DNA from: Opitutia bacterium
GTDB lineage: Bacteria; Verrucomicrobiota; Verrucomicrobiia; Opitutales; Seribacteraceae
DNA length: 9,251 nt
Direction: 5' to 3'
Assembly: GCA_018695085.1 (NCBI GenBank)
Contig: JABHOU010000592.1
Location: 1 to 9,251, forward strand
How positions within the stretch are numbered: position 1 is the first letter of the stretch; each line of letters opens with the position of its first letter. The position numbers and the translations under genes are program-made. The notes under the pieces were generated by a model. The model saw only the letters and a program-made list of their open reading frames with translations. It ran no database searches and had not been told where the DNA came from. This document shows, piece by piece, positions 1 through 6,501 of this stretch.

Positions 1-15
1 CACCCTTCCTGAAGA

Positions 16-91
16 TGGAGCCACCTGTCGGACTCGAACCGACGACCTGAGGTTTACAAAACCCCTGCTCTACCAACTGAGCTAAGGTGGC
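16..91 (-). tRNA. tRNA-Thr (anticodon UGU), with encoded CCA
   Basis: Read on the minus strand, this folds as a full cloverleaf. The acceptor stem GCCACCT pairs with AGGTGGC, the D arm is GCTC/GAGC with an AGTTGGTA loop, and the anticodon stem GGGGT pairs with ACCTC. The anticodon loop is TTTGTAA, giving anticodon TGT, which reads ACA (threonine). The T arm is GTCGG/CCGAC with a TTCGAGT loop. The discriminator base is T, and the CCA tail is encoded at 18-16, so the 76-nt gene includes it. It lies on the same strand as the lipoprotein gene upstream, but a promoter-like pair in the 86-bp gap suggests separate transcription. Confidence 0.97.
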
Positions 92-108
92 CTTCGTTTG
101 CAGGGGTG

Positions 109-138
109 CTTCTACCGTATGATGCCCCTGAAAGTCAA
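109..138 (-). promoter_or_regulatory. Candidate promoter of tRNA-Thr
   Basis: On the minus strand TTGACT (138-133) is a five-of-six match to the sigma-70 -35 box. It is followed after 18 bp by TAGAAG (114-109), a four-of-six match to the -10 box. The next bases are C-rich, and the predicted start near 102 would leave a leader of about 10 nt before the tRNA. The spacing and position fit a stable-RNA promoter, but the -10 is weak and this is a by-eye call. Confidence 0.35.
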
Positions 139-177
139 GCCGTCCACCTCTGTGCAAGGCGATGTCGACGGAGTGAA

Positions 178-1083
178 CTAGAGCACCTTTATCGGTACGG
201 TGACTTCCTTGAGGCCGGGTACCTTGATGAAGAGATTGCCTGTTCCGGGTTGTCCGCCCTTTACGTTGATGGTGGCGGTGCGTGCGCCTTCTTGGATACG
301 AGCCTCGGGCATGATTACGGAGGCGGGAACGTCTGTCTCTACTTGGACGGGCAATCCGCCCGCGGGGGCCTCGAAGTCTATCTTGAACAGCAGTATGTCG
401 CTTTCCCCTGAAGAAATTTCAATTCTTTGCGGGGATACGCTCAAGGAGCTTTCGTCGATACGGAAATCTCCCACGTCCAAGCTGCCGTAGGGCCCACCGA
501 TGAGCTGTACAGGGTAGTCGACTCCTGCGGGCAGGGCGGGTACAACGAATCTAATTTCATTTTCCGAAAGATATTTGGTTTGTGTGGCTTGGCCACCGAA
601 GCGCACGTTGTCGTGCCGAGTGAAGCCGCGTCCCTGTACCGCGATCTCGGAACCGACGGGTGCCCGATAAGCGGCGAGGTTGCCGACGTAGCGGTTTTCC
701 AAGCTGAAGCGCTGCAACTTGCTCTTTTTTTCCTTTTTACGAGTCGATCCGTTTTTATTTACTTCATAATCGGCTCGGAAGTAATAGGCGGCCTCATCGT
801 AACCTGCGGGCAGTTTGTAGTCGCAACTCCATATCCGGTTGTTCAATTGATCAGTAACCATCGGTACCTCTTGTCCGCCGATGACGGCGAATACCTGTAA
901 GGAACCTTCGATGATGTTCCGATCCTGCAGGTTGATCTCGGTCTGCATAGTGTAGATACCGGATGGATTCTGGTTCAGGTTCCCTGACGTGAGGTTTATG
1001 AAACTTGGCTTGTTGCAACCGGCTAACCAGAGAAGAGCGGTTGCGACCATGAAAGACTTGAGAGATAGGCGTTGCATTGTCAT
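178..1083 (-). CDS. Predicted lipoprotein with IPT/TIG-like domain
   Basis: The protein has 301 aa, is probably membrane-anchored, and its function is unknown. It begins with a lipoprotein signal peptide: basic residues, a hydrophobic stretch and the lipobox LAGC, with the lipidated cysteine at residue 23. Residues about 25-129 form a beta-rich segment with a very basic patch (RKKEKKSK near 115-122). Residues about 131-210 resemble an IPT/TIG immunoglobulin-like fold, with the pattern apvGSEIAVQGRGF, a strand reading VRFGG, and later FVVPALPAG. Residues about 214-301 look like another beta-sandwich, probably Ig-like. The frame stays open upstream to 1221, but that extension lies in hemW sequence and would bury the signal peptide, so ATG 1083 was chosen; ATG 1077 is equally possible. 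No Shine-Dalgarno is visible. A structural or binding role on the cell surface is inference only. Confidence 0.85.
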   Translation of the reverse strand: MTMQRLSLKSFMVATALLWLAGCNKPSFINLTSGNLNQNPSGIYTMQTEINLQDRNIIEGSLQVFAVIGGQEVPMVTDQLNNRIWSCDYKLPAGYDEAAYYFRADYEVNKNGSTRKKEKKSKLQRFSLENRYVGNLAAYRAPVGSEIAVQGRGFTRHDNVRFGGQATQTKYLSENEIRFVVPALPAGVDYPVQLIGGPYGSLDVGDFRIDESSLSVSPQRIEISSGESDILLFKIDFEAPAGGLPVQVETDVPASVIMPEARIQEGARTATINVKGGQPGTGNLFIKVPGLKEVTVPIKVL

Positions 1084-1098
1084 TAAGAGGTTTATGAT
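1072..1098 (+). promoter_or_regulatory. Weak candidate promoter for hemW
   Basis: TATGAT at 1093-1098 matches five of six bases of a -10 box, about 22 bp before the hemW ATG. The only -35 in reach is TTGCAT at 1072-1077, with three of six matches and a short 15-bp spacer, inside the first codons of the divergent lipoprotein gene. Only 36 bp separate the two divergent starts, so both promoters must overlap coding sequence or be very compact. This is a weak call. Confidence 0.22.
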
Positions 1099-1119
1099 TT
1101 CTTTGTCTGTGAATTTGGC

Positions 1120-2295
1120 ATGAACGTTCAAGATAAAAACAAGGCAGAGCAAAACTCGCTTGGCGTATACGTCCATGTTCCGTTCTGCTCGTCCACATGT
1201 GACTTTTGCGCGTTCTACCAAGAGAAACCAAGAAAAAACTCAATCAAAAGTTACATAATTTGGTTGAGGCGAGAGTTTATGCGGATTGCGCCACCTCGTT
1301 CGGTGGAGACGATTTTCATCGGCGGAGGGACGCCGGGAGTGCTTTCGCCCGATGAACTTTCCGAGTTGTGCGAAATTGTTCGAGAAAAGTCCGGCGACGA
1401 GGTGAAGGAATGGAGCGTGGAATTAGCGCCTAATGAAGTAACCCCGGAAAAGCTGGGGGCGCTCAAGGCCGGGGGGGTGACCCGTGTCTCATTGGGGGTA
1501 CAAACCTTCGATGCTGAACTTTTGGGCGAAATGGGTCGCCTGCATCCTCCCGAAAAAGCTCTGTCCGCTTACGATCTGATTCGAGACATGGGTTTCGAGT
1601 CCGTCAACTTGGACCTAATCTTCGGTGCTCCCGGGCAAACAATCGAGCAATGGGAAGGCGATCTTAGCTGGGCCGTCGAACTGAGTCCCGACCACATTTC
1701 CACCTACTGTCTCACCTTTGAAGAGGACACTGCCTTGTATGCTCGCTTGGCCAAGGGCGAACTTAGCATAGATCCCGATCGGGAGGCGGCTTTTTACGAA
1801 TTGGCGTGGGAATACCTGCCTAGCCGTGGTTACGGCCAGTACGAGATTTCCAATTTCGCCCGTCCCGGCATGGAATCTCTTCACAACCTGAATACTTGGC
1901 GAATGAACGAGTGGCTGGGTTACGGGCCTTCGGCCGCTTCTCAATTCGGCGGCAAACGTTACAGCAACGTCTCCAACCTCGAGGCATGGGGGCACTCTCT
2001 CGAAGAAAACAATGCTTCACCAGTTGAGGACCTCGAAGCGCTTTCCGAAAGAAACCTTGCTTACGATTCCGTGCTATTTGGACTTCGGCTCAACGCGGGT
2101 TTCGATATCGCCGAGATCGGTCGCCGGTTTTCAGTCCCGGCCTCTGCTTTTGATCCTTTGCGCCTGTTCTTCGAGCGTTTTGAGGACGAAGGCTTGGTGT
2201 ATAGGGAAGGGGATCACTACCGATTGCTCGCCGCCGGGCGAATCCTCGCCGATGCCATCGCTTCGGAGTTGCCCGAACTGGCCTCCGAGGTTTGA
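1120..2295 (+). CDS. hemW: HemW, heme chaperone of the radical SAM family
   Basis: HemW (formerly annotated as oxygen-independent coproporphyrinogen III oxidase-like) is a radical-SAM-fold protein that binds heme and is thought to deliver it to cytoplasmic-membrane enzymes. It is not a true HemN. The 391-aa product has the opening LGVYVHVPFC and the cluster motif Cx3Cx2C at residues 23, 27 and 30. This is followed by A-F rather than the fourth cysteine of HemN, a known distinguishing feature of HemW. GGGTP at 68-72 contributes to SAM binding, and a HemN C-terminal-type helical domain covers about 300-375. Length fits the family (about 380 aa). ATG 1120 is the only good start before the motif; no clear Shine-Dalgarno precedes it. 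It is divergent from the lipoprotein gene and precedes the SHD1 gene by 31 bp, possibly co-transcribed. Confidence 0.95.
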   Translation: MNVQDKNKAEQNSLGVYVHVPFCSSTCDFCAFYQEKPRKNSIKSYIIWLRREFMRIAPPRSVETIFIGGGTPGVLSPDELSELCEIVREKSGDEVKEWSVELAPNEVTPEKLGALKAGGVTRVSLGVQTFDAELLGEMGRLHPPEKALSAYDLIRDMGFESVNLDLIFGAPGQTIEQWEGDLSWAVELSPDHISTYCLTFEEDTALYARLAKGELSIDPDREAAFYELAWEYLPSRGYGQYEISNFARPGMESLHNLNTWRMNEWLGYGPSAASQFGGKRYSNVSNLEAWGHSLEENNASPVEDLEALSERNLAYDSVLFGLRLNAGFDIAEIGRRFSVPASAFDPLRLFFERFEDEGLVYREGDHYRLLAAGRILADAIASELPELASEV

Positions 2296-2326
2296 CGTCA
2301 TTCTTTCTTTGGGCAAACTAGTAGAA

Positions 2327-3469
2327 ATGAAACCTATCAAGTTTTCTCTTCTTTTCTTAATTTCTATTACCCAGATCGTACTTTCCCAGTCCCTGATTCA
2401 TGAGTGGACGAACAGTGGGGGAAGAACGATCAAGGCCAAATTTGTTCGAGGAGATGCGGAGACCGTTACGCTTTTCATGAACGGTCGAAATTTCGTCATC
2501 AAACTGACAGACCTCAAGCCCGAGTCTCAGGAGTTGGCCCGGAAATTATCGACCCCTCCAGTACCTGCAACTCCGCCCTCGGCACCTGTTGATCGCTCCG
2601 TTCCCTCAAACCCTGCTTCTCCTGATCCTCCGGCGGTTGAGAAAACTGCGGGACCAAAAGGTAAGGTTCTTCTCCCCACGCTCGGGTCGGGTAAGTGGGC
2701 TACTTACCATTCCATCCTAGAAACCGACAACTTCGACGCAGCCCTGCACGGGAACGGGAATTTCTATCTTTACTTAAAGGACGGTAGTGAATCGCTCCTT
2801 CAGGGGCGTCCCCTCATCTTTCGGTTCTACCACGGATATTACAAGAAGCCGAACCCTCGAGGAAACATTCATGCGTATTCGTCCACAAGGGCTGATCTCC
2901 ACTATTACTTTCGTAAGATGGTGGGGTTCAAAAACCCGCCCAAACCCTCTGAGAAATTGGGCCGAATCGAACTGAAGGCGGAATTGGAGGACGGGGTTGT
3001 CCTCGAGATCGGTTTCGAGGTGAATTCGCGCGGTGTCGCCATTTGGGGAGAAGCGGACGATCCATCCAGCGTGGATCACCCAACCGTCTTATCCGTTGGG
3101 CTCCACTCCCCGGAATCCATTTTAATGAAAGACGGGGATGGTCCGGAGCAGTGGAAGCAGTTTTTGGGAAAAACGGCCATTGAGGTTAAAACCAAAGCGG
3201 GTGCTAGGGAAACCATTCCTTATCTCGAAAAATGGATCGACTTGAAAAAGAAGCTCACTTATCATAGAGGGATTGAATCTGCCTTCGTTTCGGGCAAAGT
3301 CTACGGCAAAAGGAAAATCACTATTGGCCCGAAGTCACTTCGCAATTCCGTCTTCACCGTCGGAAGTTACTCCGGCGTTTTCCCGCTCCAGCATCACTAC
3401 TACATCCTGCGCGATCTTTCCGGCGGAGAAATCGACAAAGGCCGACGCCTAGAAGTAGAAATCAAGTAA
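2327..3469 (+). CDS. Secreted SHD1-domain protein, function unknown
   Basis: The 380-aa product starts with a typical signal peptide (residues 1 to about 22, hydrophobic core FSLLFLISITQIVLS). Residues about 24-74 read as an SHD1 (Sla1 homology domain 1-like) module: HEWTNSGGRTIKAKFV, then a strand, then a segment ending VIKLTDLKPES. Such modules are frequent in secreted proteins of Verrucomicrobiota and Planctomycetes. A proline-rich linker follows at about 77-110 (TPPVPATPPSAP and similar). Residues about 111-380 are a beta-rich region with many aromatic residues that I do not recognise. The frame is open upstream to 2012 within hemW, but ATG 2327 directly begins the signal peptide. It lies 31 bp after hemW on the same strand. 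An extracellular or periplasmic location is well supported; no enzymatic motif is visible. Confidence 0.85.
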   Translation: MKPIKFSLLFLISITQIVLSQSLIHEWTNSGGRTIKAKFVRGDAETVTLFMNGRNFVIKLTDLKPESQELARKLSTPPVPATPPSAPVDRSVPSNPASPDPPAVEKTAGPKGKVLLPTLGSGKWATYHSILETDNFDAALHGNGNFYLYLKDGSESLLQGRPLIFRFYHGYYKKPNPRGNIHAYSSTRADLHYYFRKMVGFKNPPKPSEKLGRIELKAELEDGVVLEIGFEVNSRGVAIWGEADDPSSVDHPTVLSVGLHSPESILMKDGDGPEQWKQFLGKTAIEVKTKAGARETIPYLEKWIDLKKKLTYHRGIESAFVSGKVYGKRKITIGPKSLRNSVFTVGSYSGVFPLQHHYYILRDLSGGEIDKGRRLEVEIK

Positions 3470-3498
3470 CCGAGAGCACATCCCTTACTGAATGAAGC

Positions 3499-3528
3499 AA
3501 TTGCCTTGGGGTGATGGCTAATTTCTTT
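3499..3528 (+). terminator. Weak terminator-like hairpin before cysC
   Basis: AATTGCC (3499-3505) can pair with GGCTAATT (3516-3523), with a single bulged T and a 10-nt loop. TTCTTT follows. The stem has only seven pairs, four of them A-T, so it would be a weak intrinsic terminator. Its position 29 bp after the SHD1 gene and upstream of the sulfate-activation genes is sensible. Nothing else convincing is seen in the 3470-3593 gap except the promoter-like element listed separately. Confidence 0.22.
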
Positions 3529-3542
3529 AAGACAGGTATTGG

Positions 3543-3571
3543 CTTTCACTTTTTGGTGAAAATGGTATGCT
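3543..3571 (+). promoter_or_regulatory. Weak candidate promoter of the cysCDN group
   Basis: An extended -10-like element, TGG followed by TATGCT (3566-3571, four of six), lies 17 bp after CTTTCA (3543-3548, only three of six to a -35 box). A start near 3578 would give a leader of about 16 nt to ATG 3594 and would exclude the earlier ATG at 3567. The region also holds a small A-T-rich inverted repeat (TTTCAC 3544-3549 and GTGAAA 3556-3561). It could be an operator or chance. Confidence 0.2.
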
Positions 3572-3593
3572 TGTTTGTTTTCCCCGATACTTC

Positions 3594-4199
3594 ATGGTTG
3601 CCACGAACGTACATCCGGTTGCGGACAAATTATTGCCTCGAACCGACAAGGAACGCCTGCTTCGCCAAAGTGGGCGTGTATTCTGGCTGTATGGATTGTC
3701 GGGTTCGGGGAAGAGTACGTTGGCCATCGGGTTGGAGCGTAGTCTGCATGAAAACGGTCTGGTTACTGCCGTTCTGGATGGTGACAACTTGAGATCGGGC
3801 TTGAACAAGGATCTCGGTTTTTCCGATGTGGACCGTGAGGAAAACCTGCGTCGTGTAGCCGAGGTGGCCAAGCTTTTTGCTGATAGCGGCTTGGTGACCA
3901 TCGTATCGTTCATTACTCCACGGCAGGAATTTCGCGAGACCGCTCAGGCAATCATCGGCGAGGATGATTTCCAAGAGGTATACGTTAAGGCCTCCTACGC
4001 CACTTGCGAGGAGCGTGACGTGAAGGGATTGTACGCCAAGGCTAGGGCAGGGGAGATACCCGATTTCACGGGCAAGGCATCCTCTTTCGAGGCACCGGAT
4101 TCGCCTTGGTTGACTATCGACACCGAGAAGTCTTCGCCCGAGGAATCCCTCGCACAATTGATGGATGCCGTCTGCCCCTTGGTTCGGCTTTCCGAATAA
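3594..4199 (+). CDS. cysC: Adenylylsulfate kinase CysC
   Basis: APS kinase transfers phosphate from ATP to the 3' position of adenosine 5'-phosphosulfate, making PAPS in the cytoplasm. The 201-aa product matches the usual length of the stand-alone enzyme. It has a Walker A loop GLSGSGKST at 34-42, the APS-binding run DGDNLRSGLNKDLGF starting at 62, and the block SFITP ending at 109. This block usually reads SFISP, so the serine that is phosphorylated in some homologues is threonine here. The lid segment CEERDVKGLYAKARAGEIPDF is also present. ATG 3594 fits because family members begin about 33 residues before the P-loop with a NxxxH motif, seen here as TNVHP; ATG 3567 would add nine residues. 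cysD follows after 60 bp. Confidence 0.96.
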   Translation: MVATNVHPVADKLLPRTDKERLLRQSGRVFWLYGLSGSGKSTLAIGLERSLHENGLVTAVLDGDNLRSGLNKDLGFSDVDREENLRRVAEVAKLFADSGLVTIVSFITPRQEFRETAQAIIGEDDFQEVYVKASYATCEERDVKGLYAKARAGEIPDFTGKASSFEAPDSPWLTIDTEKSSPEESLAQLMDAVCPLVRLSE

Positions 4200-4259
4200 G
4201 CTGATTCTTTAATTCCTTTTCGAGACTTACTGCCAAGATCTTTTTTTCGAGCAAATACG

Positions 4260-5165
4260 ATGAGCACATACAACGTCACGCACCTCAATCAACTCGAGTC
4301 CGAGTCTATCTTCGTGCTGCGAGAGACAGCTGCTCAGTTCGAACGCCCATGCCTTCTGTTTTCGGGGGGCAAGGATTCCATCGTGATGGCTCATTTGGCT
4401 GCCAAGGCCTTTGCCCCTGCAAGGATTCCCTTTCATTTTCTTCATGTGGACACAGGGCATAATTTTTCCGAGACCATCGAGTTTCGAGATCGTTTCGTGG
4501 AGAAACTTGGAGCCCAATTGGTCGTGGGGTTGGTGCAGGATTCGATCGAACGAGGCACGGTACAGGAAGAAACGGGGGCTGACGCCAGCCGAAATGGCCT
4601 GCAGTCCGTGACCCTTTTGGAGTCCATCGAGCGTGAAGGCTTTGACGCCTGTCTCGGTGGTGGTCGACGAGACGAGGAGAAGGCTCGGGCCAAGGAACGT
4701 TTCTTCTCTCATCGTGATGCGTTTGGGCAGTGGGATCCCAAGAACCAGCGACCCGAGCTTTGGAACCTGTTCAATGGCAAGATGTCTCCCGGTGAAAACT
4801 TTCGCGTATTCCCTTTGAGCAATTGGACGGAGATGGATATTTGGCAATATGCGCGTCTTGAGGAAATCGACTTGCCGAGTCTTTACTTCGCTCATGATCG
4901 AGAGGTTGTTGACCGAAACGGAAGTCTTCTTGCAGTTTCGGAATTCGTTACTCCTAGAGAAGGTGAAAACCCCGTCAAGGACACGGTTCGCTTTCGCACG
5001 ATTGGCGATGCCACTTGCACGGGTGCCGTTCGTTCCGAGGCTTCTTCTCTTGATGATGTGATACAAGAGGTGGCTGCCTCGAGAATTACCGAACGCGGTT
5101 CACGTGCCGATGATCGCCGTTCCGAAGCAGCGATGGAAGACCGCAAGAAACAAGGATATTTTTAG
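4260..5165 (+). CDS. cysD: Sulfate adenylyltransferase subunit 2 (CysD)
   Basis: CysD is the catalytic subunit of the two-subunit ATP sulfurylase. It condenses sulfate with ATP to give APS and pyrophosphate, driven by GTP hydrolysis in CysN. The 301-aa product matches the family length. It belongs to the PP-loop ATP pyrophosphatase fold, with SGGKDS at 35-40 and the following HVDTGHNF. It also has the family blocks LGGGRRDEEKARAKER, FPLSNWTEMDIWQY and GDATCTGAVRS, and ends in the usual RKKQGYF tail. It overlaps nothing upstream, and its stop lies 9 bp before the cysN start, so the two are surely one transcript. Confidence 0.98.
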   Translation: MSTYNVTHLNQLESESIFVLRETAAQFERPCLLFSGGKDSIVMAHLAAKAFAPARIPFHFLHVDTGHNFSETIEFRDRFVEKLGAQLVVGLVQDSIERGTVQEETGADASRNGLQSVTLLESIEREGFDACLGGGRRDEEKARAKERFFSHRDAFGQWDPKNQRPELWNLFNGKMSPGENFRVFPLSNWTEMDIWQYARLEEIDLPSLYFAHDREVVDRNGSLLAVSEFVTPREGENPVKDTVRFRTIGDATCTGAVRSEASSLDDVIQEVAASRITERGSRADDRRSEAAMEDRKKQGYF

Positions 5166-5174
5166 GACCTTCAA

Positions 5175-6449
5175 ATGACCGAAGATAAGAATTACTTGGA
5201 AATGGACCTTTTGCGGTTCACTACTGCGGGAAGCGTAGACGACGGAAAAAGTACCTTGGTCGGGCGACTCTTTCACGATACAAAGTCAATCTTTGAAGAC
5301 CAGTTTGAGGCCATCGAACGTTCCAGCAAGCAGCATGGTGACGAACATGTTAATCTGGCTTTGTTGACCGATGGATTAAGGGCAGAGCGAGAGCAAGGAA
5401 TCACCATCGACGTCGCCTATCGTTACTTTGCCACGCCCAAGCGGAAATTCATCATCGCGGATACGCCCGGCCATATCCAGTATACCCGCAACATGGTTAC
5501 TGGGGCATCCACGGCAAACCTAGCCCTCATCTTGGTCGACGCCCGCAAGGGAGTGATCGAGCAGACCAAGCGGCACGCTTTCATTGCCGACCTTCTCGGA
5601 ATCAAGCACGTCGCCGTCTGCATAAACAAGATGGATCTAGTGGACTACGAACAGGGGCCATACGAGCAGGTTCTCAAGGACTTCGGCGATTTTGCTTCCC
5701 GTCTCGATAATGTCACTGAACTGACCTTTGTTCCGATCAGCGCCTTGAAGGGGGATAACGTCGTGGAGCGATCCGAGAACATGCCATGGTACAAGGGGCC
5801 ATCCCTCCTTTATCACCTCGAAACCGTATATGTGGGTTCCGATGCCAATCACGTGGATGCTCGCTTCCCTGTCCAGTGGGTTATAAGGCCTCATTCCGAC
5901 GAACATCACGATTTTCGGGGCTTTGCGGGTCGAGTGGCCGGTGGTGTCTTTAAGCCCGGAGATGAGGTGACCGTGTTGCCCTCCGGGTTTTCGACCCGTA
6001 TAAAGAAGATCCTTATGGCGGAGAAAGAACTTGAAGAGGCTTACAATCCTCTCTCCGTAACGGTAACCCTTGAGGATGAAATCGACGTCAGTCGTGGTGA
6101 TATGCTGGTGAAACCCAACAACCAGCCCAAGGTGGATCAGAACTTGGACGCCATGTTGTGTTGGTTCTCCTCCTCCAAGAAGCTCGCGGCCGGATCAAAA
6201 TATCTCCTGCGGCATACTACCAAGGACGTGCAAGCGATAGTCACCGAGGTTTTGTACAAGGTCGACGTCAACACCTTGCATAAGGTTGAGGATGATCATG
6301 AGTTTGGAATGAACGACATCGGTCGTGTGACTTTGCGCGTTTCCCAACCTTTGTTTTTCGATACTTATCGTAGGAACCGTAACACTGGTAGTTTCATTTT
6401 GGTGGATCCTTTCACCAACGAGACTTTGGCCGCAGGCATGATGCGTTAA
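5175..6449 (+). CDS. cysN: Sulfate adenylyltransferase subunit 1 (CysN), GTPase
   Basis: CysN is the EF-Tu-like GTPase subunit that powers APS synthesis by CysD. The 424-aa product has the G1 loop GSVDDGKST at 19-27, the switch segment EQGITIDVAYRYF with GITID at 75-79, G3 DTPGH at 96-100, G4 NKMD at 151-154 and G5 SALKGDNV at 189-196. Two beta-barrel domains follow, as in elongation factors. There is no C-terminal APS kinase fusion, which agrees with the separate cysC upstream. It is shorter than the E. coli protein (about 475 aa) but ends naturally in LAAGMMR. An AGGA sequence overlapping the cysD stop (5164-5167) sits 7 bp before ATG 5175 and is the clearest ribosome-binding site in the window. 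Confidence 0.98.
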   Translation: MTEDKNYLEMDLLRFTTAGSVDDGKSTLVGRLFHDTKSIFEDQFEAIERSSKQHGDEHVNLALLTDGLRAEREQGITIDVAYRYFATPKRKFIIADTPGHIQYTRNMVTGASTANLALILVDARKGVIEQTKRHAFIADLLGIKHVAVCINKMDLVDYEQGPYEQVLKDFGDFASRLDNVTELTFVPISALKGDNVVERSENMPWYKGPSLLYHLETVYVGSDANHVDARFPVQWVIRPHSDEHHDFRGFAGRVAGGVFKPGDEVTVLPSGFSTRIKKILMAEKELEEAYNPLSVTVTLEDEIDVSRGDMLVKPNNQPKVDQNLDAMLCWFSSSKKLAAGSKYLLRHTTKDVQAIVTEVLYKVDVNTLHKVEDDHEFGMNDIGRVTLRVSQPLFFDTYRRNRNTGSFILVDPFTNETLAAGMMR

Positions 6450-6501
6450 TATGTATCTCGCTTCCTTTTTATTTTTGCCGGCAACTATTAGCTTTTAATC
6501 A

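Noticed and set aside
101..130. Inverted repeat CAGGGG / CCCCTG between the lipoprotein and tRNA-Thr genes
   Set aside because: Only six pairs with an 18-nt loop and no T-run in either direction, and it overlaps the candidate tRNA promoter. Not a convincing terminator.
427..900. Plus-strand open frame opposite the lipoprotein gene
   Set aside because: It shows no domain or start signal, while the minus-strand frame has a lipobox and IPT-like pattern.
2293..2310. TGACGTCA palindrome containing the hemW stop, followed by TTCTTTCTTT
   Set aside because: An eight-base palindrome without a loop cannot form a useful hairpin, and the pyrimidine run alone is not evidence of a terminator.
4234..4247. 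AAGATCTT followed by a run of T between cysC and cysD
   Set aside because: The palindrome has no loop and cannot form a terminator stem; cysC to cysD is likely read through.
4227..5066. Long minus-strand open frame opposite cysD
   Set aside because: It is a shadow of cysD: no recognisable domain, no start signal, and the plus strand encodes a clear CysD over the same span.
6460..6484. T-rich stretch and TTGCCGGCAA palindrome between cysN and the propeller gene
   Set aside because: The T-run precedes the palindrome on the plus strand and the palindrome has no loop, so an intrinsic terminator is not supported.
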